A DNA stretch of 64,000 nt. Origin: Haloplanus salinarum (GTDB taxonomy: Archaea; Halobacteriota; Halobacteria; Halobacteriales; Haloferacaceae). Positions 16,396 to 23,873 of the stretch are shown here, in pieces. Made by a program: the position numbers and the translations under genes. Where the stretch lies: positions 744,001 to 808,000 of the forward strand of contig NZ_CP101823.1 in the NCBI RefSeq assembly GCF_024498175.1, given 5' to 3'. The number at the start of each line of letters is the position of its first letter. Position 1 is the first letter of the stretch. Under the pieces are notes generated by a model, which saw only the letters and a program-made list of their open reading frames with translations, made no database searches and was not told where the DNA came from.

Positions 16396-17586
16396 TCAGT
16401 CGCCGGCGAGCGACTCCTGACTGGCCGCGCAGTTGTTCGGGCCGAGTTCGAGTTCGAACGCCTCGTCGTCGTCGGCCGTCTGCTGGCCGAGGTTCGTGGC
16501 GATGATGTCCTCGTAGTTGCCGGGGCGAGGCGGCATGTCCGAGAGGATGAGTTCGACGAACGCCTCCTCGTCCATCGACAGCGCGTCCATCCGCTCTTTC
16601 AGATCACCGAGCGGTGCGGTGTACGTCCCGTCGGCAGCGGGTTCGGCAGCGTCGCTGAAGTGTGCGCCGGCGACGAGCGTCTCGTCAGGGAGAGTGAGCA
16701 CCCGTTCCTGGAGCGACTCGTAGAGCATCCGAGCCGCGTCGGGCGCTCCCTCGTCACCCTCCTCGAGGTCCGGTCGGGCGACGCTCTCGATGAAGAGCCC
16801 GTCGCCGGTCGCGAGCAGGCTGTCGCCGACGAGGTACGAGGTCATGCCGGTCGTGTGCCCGGGCGTGTAGACTACCTCGATGTCAACCTCGCCCACAGAG
16901 AGCACGTCGCCGTCTTCGACCGTCTCGATGATGTCGGCGTACGTCACGCCACGGTCGACGGCAGCCGCCGGGATGACGCCGCGAACGCCCTCGTCGTCCA
17001 GTTCACGGACGCCGCTGACGTGGTCCGCGTGGATGTGCGTGTCGATGGCGTACTTCAGTGTCGCATCCAGCTCGGTTGCGTCATCGAGGTAGCGATCGGT
17101 GAAGGCCCGGAGCGGGTCGATCACCGCCGCCTCGCCGTCCGAGACGACGAGGTACGCGAGACAACCGGACGATGGCCGCTGGTACTGATACACCGTGCCG
17201 GGGCCGTCGTACTCCTCGATTTCCAGTCGCTCGTACAGCCGCGCCCACCCGTTCATGCCGTCCTGCAGGTGGACCACGTCTCGTCCCGCCTCCTGCAACA
17301 GGCCGGCGACGTACTCGCTGGCCCCACCCTTCGCACAGAGGACGACCAGCGGATTGCCCTCGGGCACGCGGTCCAGCAGATCGTCGTCGAGTTCGTCCAA
17401 GAACTCGTAGTACGGGATATTCTCGATGTCGACCGAGTCGCCGTCGATTCTCCACTCCTCGAAGTCACCCTCGACACGCGTGTCCAGAATGGTCACGTCC
17501 TCACCCGCGTCGATTCGGCTCTTGAGGTCCGCAGCCGACAGCTCGTCGATCGGTTCGTCGGGCGTCGGGAAGTCGTCTGGGTCCAT
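16396..17586 (-). CDS. Rhodanese-persulfide dioxygenase fusion (MBL fold, ETHE1-like)
   Basis: A 396-residue two-domain protein. The N-terminal rhodanese domain (about 10-120) has active-site Cys84 in VVLCAKGGASEYVAG. The MBL domain (about 135-330) has the metal motif HIHADH (His184-His189), TPGHTTG and the LATGDGLF Asp, as in ETHE1-type persulfide dioxygenases that oxidise glutathione or low-molecular-weight persulfide to sulfite. The order rhodanese-then-MBL differs from common bacterial fusions, which put the dioxygenase first. The tail carries ELGPNNCAA, also present in the second copy at 25167. The promoter (TATTTAATA, 17612-17620) is leaderless-like, with a dyad at 17622-17640. Divergent from a bat-type HTH gene. 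Confidence 0.9.
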   Translation of the reverse strand: MDPDDFPTPDEPIDELSAADLKSRIDAGEDVTILDTRVEGDFEEWRIDGDSVDIENIPYYEFLDELDDDLLDRVPEGNPLVVLCAKGGASEYVAGLLQEAGRDVVHLQDGMNGWARLYERLEIEEYDGPGTVYQYQRPSSGCLAYLVVSDGEAAVIDPLRAFTDRYLDDATELDATLKYAIDTHIHADHVSGVRELDDEGVRGVIPAAAVDRGVTYADIIETVEDGDVLSVGEVDIEVVYTPGHTTGMTSYLVGDSLLATGDGLFIESVARPDLEEGDEGAPDAARMLYESLQERVLTLPDETLVAGAHFSDAAEPAADGTYTAPLGDLKERMDALSMDEEAFVELILSDMPPRPGNYEDIIATNLGQQTADDDEAFELELGPNNCAASQESLAGD

Positions 17587-17621
17587 CTTCGCCCCAATAT
17601 TACTCAGCTAATGTATTAAAT

Positions 17622-17640
17622 ATTGCGCAATTTCCACAAT
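17622..17640. promoter_or_regulatory. ATTGCGCAAT...CACAAT element between dioxygenase and HTH genes
   Basis: The plus strand reads ATTGCGCAATTTCCACAAT. Its reverse complement matches 16 of 19 bases of 3363-3381. It abuts the TATA-like box of the dioxygenase gene (start 17586) and lies 109 nt upstream of the HTH gene start (17749). It is a good candidate site for the divergently encoded regulator. Confidence 0.5.
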
Positions 17641-17723
17641 ATAGATAGGATGAAACAGCATCAACCGAGCACAGCGAGACACGGGATTTTCCCGCCAGTA
17701 GAATCGGATCGTAAACGGTTAGT

Positions 17724-17737
17724 TTGTCCCTCCACAA
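17724..17737. promoter_or_regulatory. Degenerate TTGTC-N4-GACAA palindrome (one mismatch) near the HTH gene start
   Basis: TTGTCCCTCCACAA has one mismatch in the right arm and the same CCTC spacer as the copy upstream of cydA. It lies 12-25 nt before the start codon at 17749, downstream of any usual TATA position, so binding here would hinder initiation. Confidence 0.4.
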
Positions 17738-17748
17738 CAGGCGAAGTA

Positions 17749-18468
17749 ATGCGCGAATTTCTCTTTTCTCTGGTCTACTCCTCGGGCATTGACGCATATA
17801 TGGATGCCTTCATCGAAAACGAGTCACTCCTCTCCGAAGCGGTCATCTCGTGTCTCGACAGCGATAAGTTCTGGCGAATAGAGCGGGTGACAGGTGAGCC
17901 CGAGGCACTCGACCGGCTTGACTCGCTGTTGCTTGACGAGATGCTCGACCGCGAGTCGATCAGCACTCGCGCGTGTCGGAGTACCCGACAGCACAGCCTG
18001 CTCGAAGCAGACAATCGCTCCCGAGTCGTCTACACACTCCTCTCGGACGTATCGTACTGTGATGCAGTCCCGTTCATCGCGGTTCAATACCTCACGGGGG
18101 GCACCGTCTTCGAAGTTGTTCGTGAACAGAGGGAAGCACGATGGCGAATTCTCATGCAGAACGACGAAAAAATCGGGATGGTATACGATACTCTCGGCGC
18201 ACGACTCGCTGACGGAATCGAGTTCGAGTTTGGACACCTCGAGGATGCGACGGGATGGCAAAACGAACTCCTCTCGTCACGGCAGGTCCGGAGCGAACAA
18301 CAGCAGGTTCTGGAACTGGCCGTCGACAGGGGATACTTTGAGACCCCCCGCGAGGTGACACTTGACGAACTCGCTGACGAACTTGACATACCTCGGTCGA
18401 CGGTTTCGTACCGACTGCGCCGAGCGACTGCCGAACTGGCGAAGGGATACGTCGAGGAGGAATACTAA
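17749..18468 (+). CDS. Bat-type helix-turn-helix (HTH_10) transcriptional regulator, sulfur-linked
   Basis: A 239-residue regulator. The C-terminal HTH_10 domain (about 180-239) shows QQQVLELAVDRGYFETPREVTLDELADELDIPRSTVSYRLRRA, the pattern of the bacterio-opsin activator (Bat) family. The N-terminal 170 residues are a ligand or redox domain with three cysteines (Cys35, Cys76, Cys104) that could sense persulfide. The ATG at 17749 is the first codon giving a compact protein; an upstream in-frame extension begins in promoter sequence. It is divergent from the dioxygenase and is followed 2 nt later by the tandem-rhodanese gene, suggesting that it controls both. Confidence 0.85.
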   Translation: MREFLFSLVYSSGIDAYMDAFIENESLLSEAVISCLDSDKFWRIERVTGEPEALDRLDSLLLDEMLDRESISTRACRSTRQHSLLEADNRSRVVYTLLSDVSYCDAVPFIAVQYLTGGTVFEVVREQREARWRILMQNDEKIGMVYDTLGARLADGIEFEFGHLEDATGWQNELLSSRQVRSEQQQVLELAVDRGYFETPREVTLDELADELDIPRSTVSYRLRRATAELAKGYVEEEY

Positions 18469-18470
18469 GT

Positions 18471-19397
18471 ATGCATCCAGACGACACATCAGATAACAGC
18501 ACGGATCTTCCGAAGGACGACCCGGAACGAGAACCGGAGACGACACATTCGAAAGAAGCCCTCGTCTCACCCCAGTGGGTCGCCGATCGACTCGATCAAT
18601 TCCAAAGTGACGATACGGCCTTCCGACTCGTTGAGGTCGATGTCAACCGGGAGTTCTATCGAGACGGGCACGCTCCAGGTGCGTGTGAACTCGACTGGGA
18701 GACCGATCTTCAGAGCGAGACGTGGCGTGATATCCCGAGTCCGGACGAATTCGGGCAACTTATGCGCGATCACGGCATCGCAAATGACACCACTGTCGTC
18801 GTCTACGGCGACAACTCGAACTGGTTCGCGACACACCTGTACTGGCAGTTCACCATGTATGGCCACGACGATGTGCGGGTGATGGATGGTGGTCGCGAAT
18901 ACTGGATGGAGCAGGGGTTTCCGACGACTCAGGAGGTTCCATCCTTCCCGACAGCGGAGTACACCGTTCGTGAAGTAGACGAGTCACATCGTGCGTTTCG
19001 AAGCGACGTGTACGAGGCACTTGACTCCGAGACGATGCTTATCGATGTCAGGATGCCGGAAGAGTACCGCGGAGAGCTAACAGCTCCACCTGGCATCGAT
19101 GAGACGGCACAGCGCGCCGGCCACATCCCGGGCGCCATCAACGTTCTCTGGGCGGACAACGTCGATTCAAACGGTCGATTCAAGCCGCCACAACGACTTC
19201 GGGAACTGTATGCATCCCACGGTGTGACGCCCGATGACGACGTTATTGCGTACTGTCGGATCGGCGAACGATCATCGATTACGTGGTTTGCCCTTCACGA
19301 ACTGCTCGGGTATGAGTCGGTGCGGAACTACGACGGATCGTGGACCGAATGGGGGAATTTGATTCGGGCCCCAATCGCCTCCGGGAAGGAAGAATGA
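18471..19397 (+). CDS. Tandem-rhodanese sulfurtransferase (thiosulfate/3-mercaptopyruvate type)
   Basis: A 308-residue protein: an acidic N-terminal tail (1-30), an inactive first rhodanese domain (about 30-155, with VVVYGDNSNWFATHLYW in place of the Cys loop) and an active second domain (about 165-300) with DVRMPEEY and catalytic Cys in AYCRIGERSS. Such enzymes move sulfane sulfur from thiosulfate or mercaptopyruvate to cyanide, thiols or carriers. The gene starts 2 nt after the HTH regulator stop, so both are likely one transcript. Confidence 0.92.
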   Translation: MHPDDTSDNSTDLPKDDPEREPETTHSKEALVSPQWVADRLDQFQSDDTAFRLVEVDVNREFYRDGHAPGACELDWETDLQSETWRDIPSPDEFGQLMRDHGIANDTTVVVYGDNSNWFATHLYWQFTMYGHDDVRVMDGGREYWMEQGFPTTQEVPSFPTAEYTVREVDESHRAFRSDVYEALDSETMLIDVRMPEEYRGELTAPPGIDETAQRAGHIPGAINVLWADNVDSNGRFKPPQRLRELYASHGVTPDDDVIAYCRIGERSSITWFALHELLGYESVRNYDGSWTEWGNLIRAPIASGKEE

Positions 19398-19414
19398 CTA
19401 TCCTTGATCACGGT

Positions 19415-19428
19415 TTGTCGTGCGACAA
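19415..19428. promoter_or_regulatory. Perfect TTGTC-N4-GACAA palindrome at the haem-copper oxidase promoter
   Basis: TTGTCGTGCGACAA is immediately followed by a TATA-like TTTATGATATAC (19429-19440), which lies about 26 nt before the ATG at 19466. It reads as a fully palindromic TTGTCG-TG-CGACAA. Placement at the upstream edge of the TATA/BRE is the same as at 11727 and 669. Confidence 0.75.
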
Positions 19429-19465
19429 TTTATGATATACGTGGGTTCGAGACGAGTTCTCTCCC

Positions 19466-21175
19466 ATGGCAACCTCGCAGGTAGCACTAACACTCGTCAT
19501 GGGTGTGTTCCTCTTGATCATCGCCGTGTGGCTTGCCCGAGTCGAGAACTGGCGAACGTACACATCCTCGGGCACCGGTAGCACTGGTACCGTTCAAGAG
19601 CACCACCGCGAAAAGCCATCAGGAATCATCCGCTGGCTGACTACCGTCGATCACAAGGACATCGGGATTCTCTACGGTGTGTACTCGATCATTATTTTCG
19701 GACTCGCGGGCTTCAGCGTGCTAATCATGCGAATCGAGTTACTGGCCCCCGAGCAAAACATCATTTCGCCCTCACTGTACAATGCACTAATGACGAGCCA
19801 CGGAATCTCGATGCTCATCCTGTTCGGGACGCCGATCCTGGCGGCCTTCTCGAATTATTTCATTCCACTGCTCCTCGGGGCCGACGACATGGCATTCCCG
19901 AGAGTCAACGCCATCGCGTTCTGGTTGCTTCCACCATCTGCTTTGTTAGTGTACGCCGGCTTTCTGGTTCCGACGTTCCCGGCCGCACAAACCTCTTGGA
20001 CCATGTACACCCCGTTGTCGATCCAACAGCCGAGTCCGGCTGTCGATCTCATGCTTCTCGGACTCCACCTCTCCGGAATTAGCGTGACGATGGGGGCGAT
20101 CAATTTCATCGCGACGATCTTCACCGAACGTGCCGAGAAGGTGACGTGGGCAAACTTGGATATCTTTTCGTGGACCGTCCTCACTCAATCCGGGCTCATC
20201 CTCTTTGCATTCCCGTTGCTCGGAAGTGCGCTCGTTATGTTACTCCTCGACCGCAACCTCGGGACGACGTATTTCGTCGTCGATGGGGGCGGACCGCTTC
20301 TCTGGCAACATCTCTTCTGGTTCTGGGGGCACCCGGAAGTCTATATTCTCATCCTGCCGGCAATGGGGTTCGTGAGCCTGATCCTTCCGCGATTCGCAGG
20401 ACGACGGCTCTTCGGCTTCAAATTCGTCGTGTACTCGACCCTCGCGATCGGTGTCCTCTCCTTTGGCGTCTGGGCGCATCACATGTTCTCGACGGGAATG
20501 GATCCACGATTGCGCGCCTCGTTCATGGCCGTCTCACTCGCGATTGCAGTCCCCACGGCGGTAAAGACGTTCAATTGGATGACGACACTCTGGAACGGAC
20601 AACTGCGACTCGCGGCCCCGATGCTGTTCTGCATCGGCTTCATCGCTAATCTCATTATTGGCGGGGTAACGGGCGTGTTCCTCGCGTCGATCCCGGTTGA
20701 CCTCCTCCTCCACGACACCTACTACGTCGTCGGTCACTTCCACTACTTCCTCATGGGTGGGACCGTGTTCGCGGTCTACAGTGCGATTTACTACTGGTTC
20801 CCACTCGTCTCGGGACGCATGTACCAGCGGACACTCGCGAGGTGGCACTTCTGGTTGAGTATGGTTGGAGTCAACGTGACGTTTTTCGCGATGATCATAC
20901 TCGGATACGGCGGGATGCCACGCCGGTACGCGACGTACCTTCCGCAGTTCACGTCACTTCATCAGATCGCCACGCTTGGGGCTGTTATCATCACGATCGG
21001 ACAACTGGTGTGGTTGTATAATATGGTCACCTCGTGGATGGAAGGGCCAAAAGCCGATCCGGACCCGTGGGACCTCGATGGAACGAGGCTCAAAACGGCG
21101 GAGTGGGAGTGGTTCGAGCGGAAACGTGAACTAGCAATAGCCGACGGTGGGGAGACATCCGACCGAGACGAATAA
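19466..21175 (+). CDS. Haem-copper (aa3-type, family A) oxidase subunit I, orphan
   Basis: A 569-residue membrane protein with all subunit I landmarks: an extra N-terminal helix, VDHKDIGILYG, haem-ligand His in MTSHGISMLILFG, D-channel Asp in LLGADDMAFPRVNA, WFWGHPEVYILILPAMG (CuB His, channel Glu, cross-linked Tyr), WAHHMF (two CuB His), the K-channel Thr/Lys region AVPTAVKTFNW, and DTYYVVGHFHYFLMGG (both haem His). The HPEVY Glu places it in family A. No subunit II, III or assembly genes lie nearby; the next gene is convergent. It must use partners encoded elsewhere or be an alternative catalytic subunit. The promoter has a TTGTC palindrome. Confidence 0.95.
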   Translation: MATSQVALTLVMGVFLLIIAVWLARVENWRTYTSSGTGSTGTVQEHHREKPSGIIRWLTTVDHKDIGILYGVYSIIIFGLAGFSVLIMRIELLAPEQNIISPSLYNALMTSHGISMLILFGTPILAAFSNYFIPLLLGADDMAFPRVNAIAFWLLPPSALLVYAGFLVPTFPAAQTSWTMYTPLSIQQPSPAVDLMLLGLHLSGISVTMGAINFIATIFTERAEKVTWANLDIFSWTVLTQSGLILFAFPLLGSALVMLLLDRNLGTTYFVVDGGGPLLWQHLFWFWGHPEVYILILPAMGFVSLILPRFAGRRLFGFKFVVYSTLAIGVLSFGVWAHHMFSTGMDPRLRASFMAVSLAIAVPTAVKTFNWMTTLWNGQLRLAAPMLFCIGFIANLIIGGVTGVFLASIPVDLLLHDTYYVVGHFHYFLMGGTVFAVYSAIYYWFPLVSGRMYQRTLARWHFWLSMVGVNVTFFAMIILGYGGMPRRYATYLPQFTSLHQIATLGAVIITIGQLVWLYNMVTSWMEGPKADPDPWDLDGTRLKTAEWEWFERKRELAIADGGETSDRDE

Positions 21176-21235
21176 GCGACAAATTACGTGTTTCAGTCCG
21201 GAGAGTCGGTATAGCTGGAATTTTTCGATTACTCG

Positions 21236-21637
21236 TTATCCTTCAACGGGCGAAGTGACGTCACCACGTTCGTACTTATCCTCGAATTGTTGGATGAGCT
21301 GTCCCATTTTAGCATACCAATCGTTCAGCAGTCGCTGCATGTCGTCGGCGACCACCGAGGGAGCGGTCGGCAAATAGACGTGATAGTATCCTCCGTTGTC
21401 GTAGTTGACCTGTTCTTTCTGAACGAATCCTGCGTTGCGAAGCCGCTGAATCGAACGATACGCCGTCGAACGCTCCCGATCGACGGCCTCTGCAACTTCG
21501 TCGACGGTGAGCGGTTCCTCAGCATTAACGAGGATCTGAAAGCACTGCTTGTCGAGATCTTTGAGTCCATGGAAGCATTCGAGAAGACCCTCACACTCCA
21601 TGTCTTGGCGGAGTTGTTCGGACATCGAATCTGGCAT
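21236..21637 (-). CDS. Small winged-HTH regulator (TrmB/MarR-like)
   Basis: A 133-residue DNA-binding protein. Residues 15-85 form a winged helix: LKDLDKQCFQILVNAEEPLTVDEVAEAVDRERSTAYRSIQRL is a typical HTH, followed by a wing with NAGFVQKEQVNYDNGGYYHVYLP. A C-terminal helix (about 95-125) likely mediates dimerisation. Two cysteines lie before the HTH (CEGLLECFHG) and one in it (KQCFQ), so redox control is possible. A 7-bp dyad just upstream may be its own operator. It is convergent with the orphan oxidase gene. Confidence 0.85.
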   Translation of the reverse strand: MPDSMSEQLRQDMECEGLLECFHGLKDLDKQCFQILVNAEEPLTVDEVAEAVDRERSTAYRSIQRLRNAGFVQKEQVNYDNGGYYHVYLPTAPSVVADDMQRLLNDWYAKMGQLIQQFEDKYERGDVTSPVEG

Positions 21638-21671
21638 TCTTACTTCCCAGTAAGGGCCGCACTGTTAAAAC

Positions 21672-21694
21672 AATTGTGCGGAGTATTCACAATT
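21672..21694. promoter_or_regulatory. AATTGTG-N9-CACAATT inverted repeat upstream of the small HTH gene
   Basis: Perfect 7-bp arms at 21672-21678 and 21688-21694, spacer 9 nt, 35 nt upstream of the start at 21637. The core ATTGTG-N9-CACAAT is identical in layout to 5783-5803. Autoregulation by the HTH protein is plausible. Confidence 0.5.
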
Positions 21695-21879
21695 CTAACG
21701 AGTTGGTCGGAGACATCGGGACTGTAGACGGCTACTGACGGAGTCTACCGGAGAGCTCAAAAAGCGGCCGGAGCTATTGGTAACTGTGGCGTTTCATACT
21801 GGCCGACGAGTTCCCTACGAGAGATCCGGACCGATTGGTGGCCATACCGAGACGGCGCCGAGCGAATACTGACTGGAAG

Positions 21880-22341
21880 TCAGTCCTCGCTGTATTCCTT
21901 TTCGAAACCTCTGAATTCGGTCCGGTGAGCCTCCTCATCGGCGAGAATCTCCACAGCAAGATCCTCGGTTACGGGATCATCGGCGTCCCGCGCTAAGTCA
22001 ACCAGTCGGCGATACGTTTTGATCGCATCTTCCTCAGCATCAAGGACGCCCCGAATGACTGCAAGGACATCGGTTGAATCTTCGGGTGGCTGAAGACTTT
22101 CTTGTTTCGCAGTAAATGACGCGGAACCGGGGGGCCGGGCGTCTAGTTGCTTGAGTCGCTGACCCAATAATTCTGCGTGGCCGAGTTCTTCTTGAATATC
22201 CTCTTCGAGACTTTCTTTGATTTCTTGAGCTCGAACGCCCTCAAGAACGATCGAGTTGGTTCGATAGTTCATCACTGTCTCCAGTTCCTCCATGTATGCA
22301 CTCTGAAGTACCTCAACGACTTCCTGATTGTCTGCTGTCAT
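21880..22341 (-). CDS. Ferritin-like di-iron domain protein
   Basis: A 153-residue four-helix protein from ATG 22341. Two E...ExxH-type motifs are visible: YMEELETVMNY with EEDIQEELGHAELL, and DAEEDAIKTYRRL with ILADEEAHRTEF, giving the bacterioferritin/rubrerythrin-like di-iron site. A longer in-frame start at 22392 lies in the promoter and is rejected, since a TATA-like TGTATTGAAG (22366-22375) is about 26 nt before 22341. It may store or oxidise iron or scavenge peroxide. With the Dps-like gene it gives two iron-storage genes under a similar palindrome. Confidence 0.82.
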   Translation of the reverse strand: MTADNQEVVEVLQSAYMEELETVMNYRTNSIVLEGVRAQEIKESLEEDIQEELGHAELLGQRLKQLDARPPGSASFTAKQESLQPPEDSTDVLAVIRGVLDAEEDAIKTYRRLVDLARDADDPVTEDLAVEILADEEAHRTEFRGFEKEYSED

Positions 22342-22378
22342 CGTATAACACTCGACGCGTAGACGCTTCAATACACAG

Positions 22379-22392
22379 TTGGTGTGCGACAA
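22379..22392. promoter_or_regulatory. Degenerate TTGTC-N4-GACAA palindrome at the ferritin-like gene promoter
   Basis: On the minus strand TTGTCGCACACCAA, perfect in one arm with two mismatches in the other. It lies directly upstream of the TATA-like TGTATTGAAG of the gene starting at 22341, the same geometry as at the Dps and oxidase promoters. Confidence 0.4.
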
Positions 22393-22764
22393 TCAAAGCC
22401 ACGGAGCGATCGCTCTGATGGATTCGTTTTCCTCGAGGGAAGCGTGTTCTTATAATGCCCTGCGCAAGATTCCGTCGATAAGCGTGTCTGAGTGATGTCC
22501 GATCTTGTGTTGACCCGCGGATGAAGTTGCGAGTACCTTTGTTAGCAACAAGTCCAACCACGCACTCAAAAATCCGTCCAACCGGTCGGTACAGAGAGCC
22601 GGTTCATCATCTGTAGGAAACCTTCACCAACACGTTCTAATCACCGAGAGAAGAACTCCCAGATATGCCCTCCCGAGATGCTCCTTCCACACAAAAGCAA
22701 TCACTCGTAACTGCACTTCAAGGGGCTTAGTCCAGACGTTCGTTCTCGATACACTTGGCCGACT
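22393..22764. other. Intergenic stretch without recognisable gene
   Basis: Between the ferritin promoter and the cysteine desulfurase remnant. A minus-strand open frame (to 22561) includes GLVANKGTRNFIRG, which might be decayed transposase, but nothing firm can be said. No repeat or RNA gene was recognised. Confidence 0.4.
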
Positions 22765-22989
22765 CTTCGGATAGTCGACGCACCTGCGGAACGCGACATC
22801 GCCGTCTCCGGGGGCTCGGCCTGTCACTCGGGCGACCCGTCGCCATCACGGGTCCTCATCGAGATGGGCGTCGACCCAGACCAGGCAATGGGAGCTGTCC
22901 GCTTCTCGATGGGCCGAGAGACGACCGACGAAGACGTTGCGTACGTCACCGAAAAGCTACAAGAAGTGCTTCACGAAGTTCCTGCATGA
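22765..22989 (+). pseudogene. C-terminal remnant of a cysteine desulfurase (NifS/IscS-like)
   Basis: Plus-strand reading in the frame ending TGA at 22987-22989 gives LRIVDAPAERDIAVSGGSACHSGDP, then a helix with SRVLIEMG, and AVRFSMGRETTDEDVAYV. This is the end of a NifS-type cysteine desulfurase: the catalytic Cys loop (GSACHSG) and the VRxSxGxxTT tail. About 320 N-terminal residues, including the PLP lysine, are missing and there is no start, so it is a truncated pseudogene. Its stop overlaps the methyltransferase start as ATGA, showing that the two once formed an operon. Confidence 0.75.
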
Positions 22990-23600
22990 GCAACGTCGAG
23001 AGCTTCGTGCGGTTCTGCGAGAGCGAGTTCGGCTCGGCGGTGATGGACTGTGAGGCCGCATACATCAAGCAACACGTAGCTCCCGATGATCGGATCCTCA
23101 ACGTCGGCTGTGGTATCGGTTCGCTCGAAGAGCGATTCACCGACTACGATATCGTCGGTATCGACATATCAGAGGCGATGGTACGGACGGCGCGACAGCG
23201 TACTTCTACACCGTTTCTGGTCGACGATGCGCGGACACTCCCGGTGCGAACTGACGCAGTAGACGCCGTCGTCTTCGTGGCAACACTGGAGTTCATTTCG
23301 GAGATCGAGGCTGTCCTCAAGGAAGCAACTCGCGTGCTCCGATCGGGCGGCAGGATCGTCGCGCTGATACTAAATACGCGATCCGAGTACGTCCAGTCGA
23401 ATCTTAGGCGAGACGGGTCGTACTTCCAGCAGATGGTTCATCGCGACTCCGAGGCGCTGGCCGACAGAGTGCTGAACACCGTCGACGGAACGCAGGAGTA
23501 CTTCCTGGGCATCGCCGACGAAACCGTCGTCGAGAGCAGTGATCCAACCACCGCTGCGGTTACTGCGGTTGTGGGGACTCCTATCGGAGATTCAAAATGA
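22986..23600 (+). CDS. Class I SAM-dependent methyltransferase
   Basis: A 204-residue protein with the methyltransferase fold: motif I ILNVGCGIGSLEERF (about 37-51), IVGIDISEAM (motif II), LVDDARTLPV (motif III) and VLRSGGRIVALIL (post-motif III). The substrate is unknown. The start at 22986 overlaps the stop of the cysteine desulfurase remnant by 4 nt. Full length for the family, so it seems intact although both neighbours are broken. Confidence 0.82.
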   Translation: MSNVESFVRFCESEFGSAVMDCEAAYIKQHVAPDDRILNVGCGIGSLEERFTDYDIVGIDISEAMVRTARQRTSTPFLVDDARTLPVRTDAVDAVVFVATLEFISEIEAVLKEATRVLRSGGRIVALILNTRSEYVQSNLRRDGSYFQQMVHRDSEALADRVLNTVDGTQEYFLGIADETVVESSDPTTAAVTAVVGTPIGDSK

Positions 23601-23630
23601 CCTTGGCGACAGCGTTCCACGGAGAATCTA

Positions 23631-23845
23631 ATGGCTGATTCTGACGAGCGATCTGACTCGCCGCTTTTCGAGGCGAAGCGGTACGATGAACCATCGGTCT
23701 TTACGCCGGAATCCCTGGTCCGAGAAGCGCGTCGCCAGAAAGACCTCCCCGAGCAGTCCGTTCCCGATATTTGTGTCCTCGGTCCTCGATGGACGAGTAC
23801 CTCCGGATCGTCGAGGACGCCGACAAAGTTTTGACGTTCAGTTGA
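23631..23845 (+). pseudogene. Truncated nucleoside phosphorylase-like gene
   Basis: ATG 23631 opens MADSDERSDSPLFEAKRYDE, then PSVFTPESLVREARRQKDLPEQSVPDICVL, which I recognise as the N-terminus of a haloarchaeal nucleoside phosphorylase family. At about 23785 the frame breaks: the original frame continues as low-complexity residues to 23834, while another frame gives MDEYLRIVEDADKVLTFS up to a TGA at 23845. Most of the catalytic domain (about 180 residues) is lost. Recognition is from memory of the N-terminal motif, hence moderate confidence. Confidence 0.5.
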
Positions 23846-23873
23846 TCCAGTTCGGATAGAGAGGTGTTCCCTC

